Under the pieces are notes generated by a model, which was not told where the DNA came from, made no database searches, and was given only the letters and a program-made list of their open reading frames with translations. DNA of 60,000 bases, taken from the NCBI RefSeq assembly GCF_030272615.1, contig NC_081405.1, forward strand, positions 576,898,752 to 576,958,751. The letters are read 5' to 3'. Made by a program: the position numbers and the translations under genes. Below are positions 12,608 to 23,066 of the stretch, one piece after another (within the stretch, counting starts at the first letter, position 1; every line of letters starts with the position of its first letter). The DNA comes from Cryptomeria japonica (lineage: Eukaryota > Streptophyta > Pinopsida > Cupressales > Cupressaceae).

Positions 12608-13774
12608 CTAGAGGCAAATCTTGTTCCACTCAGATTCAGTCTGCTCTATTGTCCTTGATTCCAGGATCTCTTCCTCATCCATCCATCCCCATTCATCATC
12701 ATCTTCCTCTCCCTCAATATCTCTACTTGCATTAGCTCCATCCTTTTTGAGGGCACCCTCCTGTAGATCCTCAGTCTTCTCAGTCACCTCCAAAGTTTGT
12801 CCCCTTCCCACAAGGGATGTGGCTCTAGACTTCGCTTCATCCAAGACCTCTACTGCTTTCTCCACCTGAGCAATAGCTTCTTCTACCCACACTGCTGCCT
12901 CTAGTTGTTTATTTCTGAGGGAAACATCCACTATTATCTCTTCCTCCGTTGAGATCTTCTTGTTTGCAGCTGAAAAAACCTCCCCTTAGATCAAGGGCAG
13001 CTGTGTAGGTTTTGTAATGCCATTATCTGTTTCCTTCTCACCCATTTCATTTTCTTTTCTCACAAAAAAAATTACCTCTTCTTGAATCGTTGTCTCCACA
13101 TTTTTCCGTTTTGGGCCAATCAGACATGTATCCTCCGAATGTCCATCTTTTTTGCAGTATTTGCATCTTTCACTTGTTTCTTCAATCTCAATCTTTTGTA
13201 GCCACTGCCCTTCATTGGTGATGATCTCTATGTTTGCTGGAAGAGGCTAATGGGGTTTCCAGGCAATGCAAATTCGTGCATATATTCTGAAATCTTTGGA
13301 CTCTATAGCCTCATCAAGTTTGATGTAAAAACCTAGTTTATTACCTATAGCTTGGAAAGACTCCTCATTCTAGTATTCTCTGGGGAGGCTGTATAATCGT
13401 AACCATATGGGTAACTCTTCAATTGGCACCTGCAATGGATTAAAGTTAGGTTCCTGATCTCGAATATATAGTCCTCTACCACCCCAAAAAAAGGGTCCAC
13501 TATTCAAAATCCACTGTTTATCCTTTTCATTCTCAGTGATCACCACAAAGAAACCATTTGGCAAGGTTTTTAACTCAAGCTTGCGGTTCCAGTTTTCCGT
13601 GTAGCATCCTTTCACTTTACGCATAGATGGCCAATCTCCAAAATATTTTAGAAATAGGCCCCGCACCTGGAAAAAAGCCACTGATCCAGTCTAGGTTTGC
13701 TTATCCAGCATCAACAAGACTCTCTCCGGTCTCTCCTCATCTCGACTCGCAGGGGCACTATTCGTCTTTTGCAT
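12608..13774 (-). pseudogene. LINE ORF1, DUF4283-like protein with CCHC knuckle
   Basis: One minus-strand frame of 389 codons runs from ATG at 13774 to the stop at 12608, interrupted by three TAG codons and one TAA. Near the N-terminus it reads KYFGDWPSMRKVKG and FVVITENEKDKQWILNSGP, the DUF4283-type domain of plant LINE ORF1. The middle has a zinc knuckle, CKYCKKDGHSEDTC (C-x2-C-x4-H-x4-C). The C-terminal third is acidic and helix-prone, ending in a Glu/Asp-rich stretch. ORF1 proteins of this type bind the element RNA and form its ribonucleoprotein. It lies about 115 bp upstream of ORF2 in the same transcript. Confidence 0.85.
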
Positions 13775-14124
13775 TTTTGTGTTTGGTCACCATTATTTTT
13801 CTTGGAAATGTTGCCATATGGTTTTTGGTCCATATTCTTTATTATGATGCCCAAGACTACTAAGATTCTCACTTCTACCTAAGTTGGCCTCCCTGACTCT
13901 GCTCTCCTCCCCCCACTTCTTTTGGGGGTAAAAAAACCTGTTTTGATCCTCCCAAGCCCTATTTGGTTGTTACCATGGTCGTTTACTAGTCTACATCTAT
14001 TCGAAACCTTGATGCGTATTCTTAAAATCATACCTTCGCTCCTGGGGATGTCCTCCCTATGCTCGAAAACCTTGCAAATCCCTGGGCCAAAGCCCTAGCC
14101 TCCTGCATCGCTCCACGATTTTTT
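13775..14124 (-). other. LINE 5' leader
   Basis: This is the stretch between the right target-site duplication and the first in-frame ATG of ORF1 (13774). It is less AT-rich than the surrounding spacers. A stop lies in frame just upstream of that ATG, which supports the start choice. Confidence 0.6.
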
Positions 14125-14142
14125 CAATAGCCCATAACTTTT
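14125..14142. repeat. Target-site duplication of LINE, right copy
   Basis: CAATAGCCCATAACTTTT, matching 6935-6952 with one mismatch (C for T at position 9). Confidence 0.85.
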
Positions 14143-15064
14143 ACTTCAAGTGTATTTTAAACTATTAAACACTAGTGAGAATTGAATGATTAGATCCAAA
14201 AACATGTTGCATGAATTTTACATAATTTTAGATAAAATTTTAAACATACTACAATTTTTATTACAGTACAAATTGATCAATTTGCAATGAGAGTCTATTG
14301 AAGAATCACTTGATTATTAATAACAACCTATTTTTTGTAACAATACAACATTAGAAAGTAGGTATTAATCATTATCTAAAACTTATTTTTAAAGTTCTAT
14401 TTAATCAAATTAGACCAAGCAATTGTACATTGACTAATTTCTATAAGAATTATTGTAAATCATGTAACTATTGTGAAATTTAAAAGGCATATACAAAAAT
14501 TAAACATGTTAAAAAAATCACAGCCGTTGAATTAATGGCTCAATATATATTCATATGAATTATATGATCTTAAATTCATAATAGATATTACATTGTGGAT
14601 ATCTTAACATAAATTGCCTTAAATGTTAGAAATGATTATACACATTCAAGAAACCATAAAATTCAAACTAAATAAACACATGACCTTAGAACAAGAAAAA
14701 AATATAATATAAAGTAATCTACAATCCCAGAAATAGGAGACTCTAATCATTCGAATTATAATACCTACTTCAAAAAATTCTGGAGCTCCATCTACTTCAT
14801 TAGGTGAACTCTGCAAATGTGTGCGTCTGGATTAAAATTTCATGGCTAGTTGAAAAATATATCTTCTAGTTCATTGTTTTTTGGAGGTTCATTTGCTAGT
14901 TTTATATATCAAAGTTTTCTGGGCCTTGTATAATTCTCGGAGCTTTGATGGACACACATGCTATATGCAATTAAATGTAAAAAGAACTCAATCCGTGACG
15001 AATTTGAAAATTTGAGGCATACCCATGTTAAATGAAGCAGATTGTTTAACAATTTGGTGAGCTT
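14143..15064. other. AT-rich spacer, nothing recognised
   Basis: No coding frame or repeat that I can support. This is the sequence the LINE inserted into, together with the stretch left of 6935. Confidence 0.5.
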
Positions 15065-15636
15065 TCACTCCTATGTATGCTAAATGTAACAGAATATCTC
15101 AGTTGATTTATCCCTTGTTTGCTAATTCGGTGGCTGAATCAAATACTCCCAACATCTTCTGAACAGTCACTGATAGTGTCAAAGCATGTGTAGAAGCAGC
15201 TGTTCGGCCTTCCGTGCAAAAACAAATGGTGTTTATCACCAACAATGCTCTTTCACAAATACTGTGACCTTCGTCTACAAGCATCTCCACTAGCGAAGGA
15301 ACAAGTCCGTACTTTCCTCCTAGACAGGTAATGGCATCAGACAAAGCGAGCCACTGCAGAGTCTGGGAAGTCAAGGGCAAAGTCACAGTCGTGAGCCTCT
15401 TCACAAATTGCAAAATGCCAAGACATGAGAAAAAGCTATATTCAAATGGATATGCGCGGGCAGAGCAATGGGCGGGAGAGATTCAAAACTCAATTCAAAA
15501 TAAACCGCAGCAGTCACTATCACTGCCAAGAGTCAGAGGAGAGTGACAAAACAGAACGGAAACGGAATTCTACGAGGGCCCCCTCACCAGCCACCCTCAG
15601 CGGTCAAAGCTTCGAGTGTGCTAGTTAAGCCCAGCC
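15065..15636 (-). repeat. Inverted duplication, right arm (U-box block)
   Basis: Reverse-complement match to 2565-3122. It keeps the upstream non-U-box part and the U-box-like frame. On its outer side it joins a PPR fragment rather than the AT-rich flank seen at copy 1. Confidence 0.85.
15108..15413 (-). pseudogene. U-box E3 ligase (PUB-type) C-terminal fragment, copy 2
   Basis: The minus-strand frame encodes about 100 residues closely matching copy 1, with the same ICFCTEGRTA and KMLGVFDSATELA motifs. It stays open further upstream than copy 1 because it lacks the 2-base disruption there (VKRLTTVTLPLTS). There is still no ATG and no U-box domain. It ends in a stop shortly after ATELANKG, where an intact PUB protein would continue with more C-terminal helices. 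It is a partial, probably non-functional copy lying just downstream of a PPR fragment on the same strand. Confidence 0.5.
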
Positions 15637-15713
15637 TGTTTGTTTTTAGTTTTATTTTCTATTATATTTTTCATCTTTGCCTTCACATTCTGAGCCGTAG
15701 TGACAAGAACTAT

Positions 15714-15833
15714 GCCATACTCTACAACTGCTGACCAGGGGATTATTTCAAATAGTTCATGAGCCCCGTTAAGATACCCACATCTTGTGTATGCCACGAT
15801 AATACCAGTCCATGAGACCACATTCTTTTCACT
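15714..15833 (-). pseudogene. Pentatricopeptide repeat (PPR) fragment
   Basis: The minus-strand frame reads SEKNVVSWTGIIVAYTRCGY followed by LNGAHELFEIIP. This is one full PPR motif of the PLS class, plus the beginning of the next (VVEYG, where VVSWN is usual). PPR proteins bind organellar RNA in chloroplasts or mitochondria. Only about 40 codons survive before the similarity ends, close to the U-box block at 15636. No start, targeting peptide or further repeats are nearby, so this is a fragment rather than a gene. Confidence 0.7.
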
Positions 15834-15912
15834 ATAAGATCGTTCATTTTCATCTACATTAAAAAATTCAGTATCGGCTGCCTCCAGGATGGTGCTATAA
15901 AGAAATGCATCA

Positions 15913-16460
15913 TTATTCTAATGCTTGGAAGCTGGTGAATTTGAAACTGCATGATTGGGCCTGATCTTTTGCGATTGCAATTGTGAATCCTTCTACTATA
16001 CAGATTTCTTTTGTTTCATCCATACCAATCGTACACACCATAGTCTTTCCCAGATGCTGAAACACCTCCGTAACCAATCGTATATTATGATTAAGTACCT
16101 CAAGGGTAGTCAAAAGGCCTTTCTCAAAACCGTGTAGGATGGATATTGCAGAATAAAAAGGAACTTATTCATGGCCTTATACTCATATCCATTAAATCTG
16201 TCCGTGGCTTCAAAGATGACTTCTATAATTGTGACGGTCAGAAAAGTAGAACCCCGATTCACCTGCTCTACGCTTACAAACAAACCCATGGGCAGAAGCC
16301 TCTTCTTCGTGTTCCAATGGAGAGTCTGAATCTCTACGCCAACACTTTTGAGAGACTCCTTGATTCCTTCTAAAGTTCTGTTCTCAACCTCTACAACACC
16401 TTGGTCTATTCGTTCTCTTCCACCACTTACTCTTCGGCCAACATATACGTAAGATAAACT
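15913..16460 (-). pseudogene. Unknown reading frame in two phases (116 plus about 66 codons)
   Basis: A minus-strand frame is open without a stop from 16460 to the TGA at 16110-16112 (116 codons). It has protein-like composition: RIDQGVVEVENRTLEGIKE, then LHWNTKKRLLPMGLFVSVEQ and [18 protein letters not shown]. Directly at its end a second frame continues with [20 protein letters not shown] and [19 protein letters not shown] to about 15913. The two phases together look like one protein broken by one frameshift. I do not recognise the family. It lies upstream of the PPR and U-box fragments on the same strand. It could be an exon of an old host gene, or captured sequence. Confidence 0.4.
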
Positions 16461-17088
16461 TCACATCACATCAAATGTATGATTGATTTTTCCTATGAGA
16501 ACACTTCACATCACCTCTCATGTATCTACTAATGATTTATCATTCCTTATATATCACCCACAATATCCCAAAGTATAAATTCTGTCAGACCGAATAGTAC
16601 CTAATGAATGGAACGTGTAACACAACATAGGTTGCCGTCAAATGTATTTATCATCATCAAAAATAGGTTGTAGATGAATCCAATAATTAATTAAAAACCA
16701 AACATGTCATACTATATCCTTCAAAGCTAAAGAAAAAGGTCAAGATTTTTGAAATTTAAGGAACATACCACATCGGCTCAAATATCAACACCATTGTGCT
16801 AACTATTTGTCTTCATGTCATTGAAGAGAAATTCAAAATATTATGTGGATCAAGATGAAAGCACTAAGATAATCTAAAACCTTTCTACAAACATCTTCTA
16901 GAGTAATCCATCAAGAAGTTTTCACAGAAAAGAACAACATCTCTCAACTAATAAACATTGTACAAACTAGGCATACTGTGTGACATCAACATAGTAAATA
17001 CTGTGTGTTGGAGCACCGACACACCTAAAATTCATATCACCTATCCAATACACCATCCTTAATATCCTCCCAAAACCACACAATTATA

Positions 17089-17093
17089 CCAAT
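17089..17093. repeat. Copia target-site duplication, left
   Basis: CCAAT immediately before the 5' LTR, repeated at 22649-22653. Confidence 0.88.
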
Positions 17094-17798
17094 TGCTAAT
17101 TATGGGTAGCTTGGACAGCTGTTCGTCCTTACCCAGAAATAACAGCATTAGTTATGGGTAGTTTTGGATAGCTGTTCGTCCTGACCTAGAATTAGAAAAT
17201 GGTTGTTTTTGTCAAACAAGTGTTGTTAGGATAATAACAATTGTTATTTAATAGTGGCTCTTTTTAGGTGACACCTCATAGCCAAAATTAGTTATTTGTT
17301 AATTGAGTTGTCTTAATCTCAGCCATTGGTTTGAATTAATCTCGGTCGTTTGTTTTCCAATAGAGTAGTATAAAAAGGGGTCATGGGTCATTTGGAAAAT
17401 AAGAAGTCTTGAGAAGAATTTGCAGTGATAGCAAATAGTCTTGCAGTGTTAGCAAGAGGCGTAGTGATAGCGTTGATATAGCAGTTGAAGATATCAGCAG
17501 GAGATATTAGGAGTTTGTCGGAGTTCTGCCAGTAAGAGGCAAGGAATTCTTTTGTAATTCTTATATTGCTGAAGATTAATATATTTTCCATCTGTAGAAC
17601 TGGTTTTCCCTTAGGGGTTTTTCCAGGGACGATTGTCCAAAAATATTGTGTCCTTGTGTTGCTTATTTCTTTCCGTATTTTTAGTGAAGTTGCAGTTGTG
17701 TTATTTTTCGATATTCAGCTGTAAATTTATTTTCAGTAGTTAAATAATTTTTATGAGATAGGAGATTAATAATCAGTGACTGCAATAGAATTTCTACA
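17094..17798 (+). repeat. Copia 5' LTR
   Basis: 705 bp, TG...CA. The upstream part contains two tandem copies (period about 52 bp) of a segment with TTATGGGTAG and GCTGTTCGTCCT, a likely U3 enhancer duplication. Near the start of the transcribed region a GCAGTGATAGCAA-like unit occurs about three times. Confidence 0.93.
17369..17376 (+). promoter_or_regulatory. TATA box of copia 5' LTR
   Basis: TATAAAAA in a GC-poor LTR context, with the matching site at 22219-22226 in the 3' LTR. It probably drives the genomic RNA. Confidence 0.7.
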
Positions 17799-17810
17799 TG
17801 GTATCAGAGC
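17799..17810 (+). promoter_or_regulatory. Copia primer binding site (initiator Met tRNA)
   Basis: TGGTATCAGAGC starts exactly at the LTR end. It is the standard copia PBS complementary to initiator methionine tRNA. Confidence 0.9.
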
Positions 17811-17902
17811 TTTGTTGAGGATAGAAAAGGTTTACCCTAAGCAAAGGAAAGAAATTTGAGTTTGACCTCGTTCGAGTTATTGTTTTCGTTTATTTCTTTG
17901 AG

Positions 17903-18787
17903 ATGGCCTCAGCAGGTTTGAGAGATCAGGACAGATTGGATGGTGCCTCAAATTTTGGTGTCTGGAAAGCCAGAATTTCTTTATTGCTGGAAGAGAATGG
18001 TATCAAGGAATATGTTACCAGTACTGTAGCTGTACCTACAGATCCAGTACAACTTGCAGCATACAAGAAGGATGATGCCAAGGCGAGGAGGATAATCCTT
18101 GATGGTGTCAAGGACCATGTTGTTCCACATATCGCAGAGTTAGATACAGCGAAGAAGATGTGGGACGCCATTCTGAATCTGTACCAGAATGCTACCACTA
18201 ACCGGAAGCTAATTCTCAGAGAAAAATTGAGGAATACCCGGATGAACAAGGGAGAAGATGTTACAAGTTACCTCACCAGGCTTAGACTTGTCAAGGATGA
18301 GTTAGCAGCTGTTGGAGATAAGCCAAATGAAGACGAGCTAGTAAGAATAGCTCTAAATGGGTTTTCTAAGCAGTGGGATATCTTTGTTCAAGTTATTAAT
18401 GGACGAGACACCTTACCAAGTTGGGATCGACTTTGGAGTGATTTCACTCAGGAGGAGCTTAGACTAAGCCTTGTCAATGGAGCCAACAATAAGAGTCACA
18501 AAAGTGAGGTAGAACAAGAAAATGTTGCCCTAGCGGGAAAGGGGAAAACAAAGAAGGGATCTAGCAAAGGAGCAAATTCACAAATTGAAAAGAAGAAGAA
18601 GGACCTATCTAAGGTCAAGTGCTTTGGTTGTCACGAGTTTGGCCACTATGTTAGCGATTGCCCACAAAGGAAGAAAGATAAGAAGGGCAAGAACCAAGTG
18701 GCAGCTTCAGCAAGTGCAGAGGAGCTCTCTAGTAGATTGGAGGATGAGTTTGCACTCATAGCTTGTATGATTAGCTCAACCTCATAG
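17903..18787 (+). pseudogene. Copia gag
   Basis: ATG at 17903 (context GAGATGGCC), 92 nt after the PBS. The first half is a UBN2/Retrotran_gag-like domain, with GASNFGVWKARISLLLEENG near the start and KKMWDAILNLYQNAT in the middle. A Lys-rich region follows, then a zinc knuckle CFGCHEFGHYVSDC near residue 245. Gag would package the element RNA in cytoplasmic particles. The frame ends in TAG at 18785-18787, but the protease motif continues immediately in the same frame. That stop is therefore probably a mutation and not a natural gag terminus, because copia elements normally make one gag-pol polyprotein. Confidence 0.9.
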
Positions 18788-19129
18788 AGTGTCTGGTATA
18801 TAGACAGTGGGGCGTCATTTCATATGACAGGAGTTCGAGAGTACTTCTCCAGCTACAAGGAGGAGAACACCAGAATCCAGATCTCTATGGGGAACTTGTC
18901 CAAGCTCAACTCAATTGGGAAAGGGACTGTTCAGCTTCAGAGGGAGAATGGAAAGGTAATTCCTCTTCATGATGTGTTGCATGTGCCAGGCTTAGGTATG
19001 AATTTGGTTTCTGTATCTGTCCTTCAGGATAAAGGGTATAATGTTCTCTTTAGAGGGATGCATGTTTTGATTAAGCATAAAGATTGGAAATCACCTGTAT
19101 CTATTGGAGTTAGGAGTGGTCGCCTTTAG
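18788..19129 (+). pseudogene. Copia protease segment
   Basis: In frame with gag. It opens with VWYIDSGASFHMTG, which holds the aspartic protease D-S-G-A active site. NLVSVSVLQDKGYNVLF follows, the usual end of the copia protease region. It is closed by a TAG at 19127-19129. This enzyme would cleave the polyprotein. Confidence 0.88.
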
Positions 19130-19159
19130 AGGTTACAGTTTGATACTCCTAAGGCACTC

Positions 19160-20191
19160 ATGAGCAGCAGTAACCCTAGAGATCTTGGAGAGCTATGGCA
19201 TAGGAGGATGGGCCATATTCATCATGGAGCACTTAGATTGCTTCGTGAGATGGTGACAGGTGTTCCAGAGGTGAGCACAGAGCATGATGATGTATGTAAG
19301 GGATGTGTGTTGGGAAAGTTTGCAAAAGCATCTTTTCCAAGGAGTGACACCAGATCTACGGGTGTTCTTGATCTAGTACATTCAGATGTATGTGGACCAA
19401 TGTCGACAAAGTCTCTCAGAGGATATGAGTATTATGTTACCTTTATTGATGATTTCTCTAGGAAGACCTGGATATACTTCTTGAAGACCAAGGATGAGGT
19501 TTTCAGTCGCTTCCAAGAGTTCAAGGCTCTTGTGGAGAACTCAATAGGAAGGAAGATAAAGGTTCTTCGGTTAGACAATGGAGGCGAGTACAAAGGAAAT
19601 GACTTCCAGGATTTCTGTACCAGAGAAGGAATCAAGAGAGAGTGGACTATTCCTTACAATCCACAATAGAATGGAGTTGCTGAGAGGAAGAACCATTCTA
19701 TTTCGGAGGCAGCAAGGGCTATGCTACATGACCAGGACATGCCTCGCTACTTATGGGTAGAAGCATGTAGTATAGCAGTCTACATTCAGAATAGGGTTCC
19801 ACACAAGGTACTAGGGAAAATGACACCAGAGGAGGCTTTCACGGGGAAGAAGCCAGATGTTGGTCACTTCAGGATATTTGGGAGTTTGGCATATTGCCTT
19901 ATTCCTGGAGACACACGTACCAAGTTAGATCAGACTGCAGAGAAGGGGTACTTTGTTGGGTATAGTGAAACTTCAAAGGCATATAGGATGTTCATTCCAG
20001 GGACTAGAAGAATTATTGTCAGACGTGATGTCAAGTTCATGGAGGACAAGGCATTTAGAAGATCCAGAGATTTGCCAGCAGATGATTGGAGTGAGCAGCC
20101 AACGAAAGCTCCAAGTCCAAGTCAAGGACAACAAAGCTCAAGTACAGTTACTAGTACAAGCATAGACTCAGGTAGTGAAGATTCATAGAGT
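19160..20191 (+). pseudogene. Copia integrase
   Basis: Zinc-binding H-H-C-C part: LWHRRMGHIH and CKGCVLGK. Catalytic D-D-E: the first Asp in HSDVCGP, the second in LRLDNGGEY, and the Glu in NGVAERKN. A TAG at 19667-19669 replaces the glutamine codon just before NGVAERKN. GYFVGYSETSKAYR marks the C-terminal part, and a second TAG lies at 20186-20188. The active-site residues are intact apart from the stops. In a live copy this enzyme inserts the cDNA and produces the 5-bp duplication seen here. Confidence 0.9.
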
Positions 20192-21949
20192 ATGGAGCAA
20201 CTGGTGCAGCAGGATATGCATCTAGATGATATAGAGGTTGATATTTCATCCTCTACAGCTAGCAGTAGGAACCATGAGGTTCAAGACATACAAAGGGATA
20301 CTCAGGAGTCTGTGGGAGCTCCTAGGAAGAGTACAAGACAGAGGAGACAACCAACCAAGTTCAATGACTATGTGGCATTAGTCAGCCAGTTGGTAGATAG
20401 TGAACCTTCCATCTATCAGGAAGCTGCAAAGCATCAGGTATGGCGAGATGCTATGGTTGAGGAATATAACTCAATAATGCAGAATGATGTATGGGAGGTA
20501 GTGCCTAGACCAACTGATAGAGCAATAGTTGGATCGCGTTGGATCTTCAAGATAAAGCATGGTGCAGATGGTAGCATCGAGAAATATAAGGGGAGGTTTG
20601 TGGCCAAGGGGTTCTCTCAGAAGGAGGGAATAGACTATGAGGAGACATTTGCTCCTGTGGCCAGGTATACTTCTATATGAGCTGTAATCTCATTTGGAGC
20701 ACAGATGGGATGGCAGATCCATCAAATGGATGTCAAGACAGCATTCCTTAATGGAGAATTGAAGGAGGAGGTATACATAGAACAACTAGAAGGCTTTGTA
20801 GCACACAGCAAAGAGACCCACGTGTGCAGATTAAAGAAAGCCTTATATGGACTCAAGCAGGCTCCCAGAGCGTGGTATGAGTGCATTGATACATACTTGC
20901 AGGAAATGGGCTTTGTGAAGAGTGAGGCTGATGCGAACCTCTACTACTTGGTGGTTGGGGGTGAGGTTCTCATTCTTGTTCTATATGTGGATGACTTGTT
21001 TCTTACTGGTGGGCTAGGGCTCATAGAGGATTGCAAGAGGGACCTTGCAGAAGAGTTTGAGATGAAGAATTTGGGACTTATGCACTACTTTCTAGGCATG
21101 GAGGTGTGGCAGACTGATGGAGAGATTTTCCTTGGTCAAGGGAAATATTGCATTGAAATCTTGAAGAGATTCGAGATGGAAGATTGCAAAGCCATGTCTA
21201 CACCCATGATAACTAATTGGAGGAAGGTAGATGCATCCAAGGAAAAGGATGTTGATCCCACCCTATACAGGCAACTGATTGGTTCACTCATGTATTTGGT
21301 CAACACCAGGCCATATATAGCCTTTGCAATAAACTCTCTTAGTCAGTTCATGGTAGAGCCAAAGAGAGTGCATTGGACGGCGGCTAAGCATGTGTTGCGT
21401 TATCTTCATGGTACAGTTGAGTACGGGATCAAATATGTTCGAGGTGAAGGTATCAAGTTGATAGGCTATACTAATGCAGATTGGGCAGGCAGTACAACAG
21501 ACAAAAGGAGTACTTCAGGATGTTGTTTCAGCTTGGGATCAGGAGTTGTTTCTTGGTTTAGCAGGAAGCAAAAATATGTGGCCTTGAGTTCATCAGAAGC
21601 AGAATACATAGCAGCCAGCATGGCGACGTGTGAAGCTATATGGCTTCGGAAGTTGCTAGTAGCCTTGTTTGGTCAGAAGGTTGAGACTACGGTGATACAC
21701 TGCGACAATTAGAGTTGCATCAAGTTGACTGAGAATCCAGTGTTTCACAATAGATCGAAACATATAGATATCAGGTATCACTTCATCAGGGATTGTGTAT
21801 AGAGGGGGATTGTTCAGCTACAGTACATACCTACAGAGGAACAGGTAGCAGACATTCTAACAAAGGCATTGGGGAAGGCAAAATTCATCTTCTTTAGAGA
21901 TAAGATGGGTGTCGTGCAGAACAGCTTCCTCGCTAAGAGGGAGTATTAA
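20192..21949 (+). pseudogene. Copia reverse transcriptase and RNase H
   Basis: RT starts around NDVWEVVPRP, with VGSRWIFKIK, the [12 protein letters not shown] motif and the active site [10 protein letters not shown]. RNase H follows ([27 protein letters not shown] and HIDIRYHFIRD). Stops: TGA at 20678-20680 inside the RT, TAG at 21710-21712 (after HCDN, where Gln is usual) and TAG at 21800-21802. The natural terminator TAA at 21947-21949 lies 4-6 bases inside the 3' LTR, so the end of pol overlaps the LTR. Confidence 0.9.
21935..21943 (+). promoter_or_regulatory. Copia polypurine tract
   Basis: AAGAGGGAG immediately before the 3' LTR, also coding for the last residues of pol. It primes plus-strand cDNA synthesis. 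Confidence 0.85.
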
Positions 21950-22648
21950 TTATGGGTAGCTTGGACAGTTGTTCGTCCTTACCCAGAAATAACAGCAATA
22001 GTTATTGGTAGTTTTGGACAGCTGTTCGTCCTGACCTAGAATTAGAAAATGGTTGTTTTTGTCAAACAAGTGTTGTTAGGATAATAACAATTGCTATTTA
22101 ATAGTGGCTCTTTTTAGGTGACACCTCATAGCCAAAATTAGTTATTTGTTAATTGAGTTGTCTTAATCTCAGCCGTTGGTTTGAATTAATCTCGGTCGTT
22201 GGTTTTCCAATAGAGTAGTATAAAAAGGGGTCATGGGTCATTTGGAAAATAAGAAGTCTTGAGAAGAATTTGCAGTGATAGCAAATAGTCTTGCAGTGTT
22301 AGCAAGAGGCGCAGTGATAGCGTTGATATAGCAGTTGAGGATATCAGTAGGAGATATTAGGAGTTTGTCGGAGTTCTGCCAGTAAGAGGCAAGGAATTCT
22401 TTTGTAATTCTTATATTGCTGAAGATTAATATATTTTCCATCTGTAGAACTGGTTTTCCCTTAGGGGTTTTTCCAGGGACGATTGTCCAAAAATATTGTG
22501 TCCTTGTGTTGCTTATTTCTTTCCGTATTTTTAGTGAAGTTGCAGTTGTGTTATTTTTTGATATTCAGCTGTAAATTTATTTTCAGTAGTTAAATAATTT
22601 TTATGAGATAGGAGATTAATAATCACTGACTGCAATAGAATTTCTACA
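21944..22648 (+). repeat. Copia 3' LTR
   Basis: 705 bp. Starts TATTAATTATG where the 5' LTR has TGCTAATTATG (two substitutions at the terminus) and ends CTACA. Confidence 0.93.
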
Positions 22649-22653
22649 CCAAT
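22649..22653. repeat. Copia target-site duplication, right
   Basis: CCAAT, identical to 17089-17093. Confidence 0.88.
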
Positions 22654-22760
22654 CACCATAATAGAATATATACAATTCGAGTGATCCTACTTGGACATGC
22701 TTCACTATCAAACAATGATCTGAGGAATAGAACCTTATAAATTTTTCTATAGAGCATATT

Positions 22761-23066
22761 AGGCGTAAAAGAGGTTTGTCAATGTTTACCGCAAAGAAGA
22801 GGATATGCTCTCACTGAAACCACAGAGACCATACGTATAAGGAAGAGTTTGAGTTGCCAATACGTTGTGGTTATGAATGTGAAGATCCAAACGATAGATA
22901 TGTTAACCAAGATACTAATAGGAGTTTTCCTAATGGAGAAAGTAGAAGACCATGCACAGCACCTGAATCTCGAAGGCGTAGAGGACGTGGATCAAGGCCT
23001 ACCGCAAAGAAGAGGATTCGTTCTTACCGCAACCAGAGAGACAATACCTATAAAATATATAAATAA
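22761..23066 (+). pseudogene. Truncated copy of the Cys/His tandem-module gene
   Basis: The frame begins abruptly at the deletion junction and runs to TAA at 23064-23066. It holds the end of module 1 (KKRICSH, then a TGA in place of the second zinc-site Cys) and a full module 2 (FELPIRCGYECEDPNDRYVN, then an Arg-rich stretch). Module 2 is in frame here, whereas the right-unit copy at 28 kb has a 1-base deletion. The first 110 codons of the gene are missing because of the 1.56-kb deletion. Confidence 0.6.

Larger units (their letters stand above)
6953..14124 (-). mobile_element. Full-length L1-type LINE retrotransposon
   Basis: A minus-strand non-LTR element of about 7.17 kb. Its 3' poly(A) appears as poly-T at about 6949-6960, and an 18-bp target-site duplication flanks it, so both ends are defined. 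In transcript order it has a 5' leader, ORF1 (DUF4283-like RNA-binding region plus CCHC knuckle), ORF2 (APE endonuclease, reverse transcriptase, zf-RVT-like Cys/His region, RNase H) and a further coding-like region before the tail. It is dead: ORF1 and ORF2 have several stops, and ORF2 has two compensating frameshifts. The plant-type RNase H domain at the end of ORF2 fits an L1-like plant LINE. Confidence 0.92.
17094..22648 (+). mobile_element. Ty1/copia LTR retrotransposon, complete but mutated
   Basis: A 5,555-bp element with two 705-bp LTRs, a PBS directly after the 5' LTR, a single gag-pol frame in copia order (gag, protease, integrase, RT, RNase H), a polypurine tract and a CCAAT target-site duplication. 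By eye the LTRs differ at about 14 of 705 positions (about 2%), so the insertion is the youngest datable event here. The frame has no frameshift, but seven in-frame stops make the copy non-autonomous. It inserted into the left unit of the segmental duplication; the empty site is visible at about 26246-26250. Confidence 0.95.

Noticed and set aside
17903-21949. TAG read-through or reassigned stop codon in the copia frame
   Set aside because: The stops fall inside conserved motifs where Gln or Arg is normal and a TGA is also present, so mutation is the simpler explanation.
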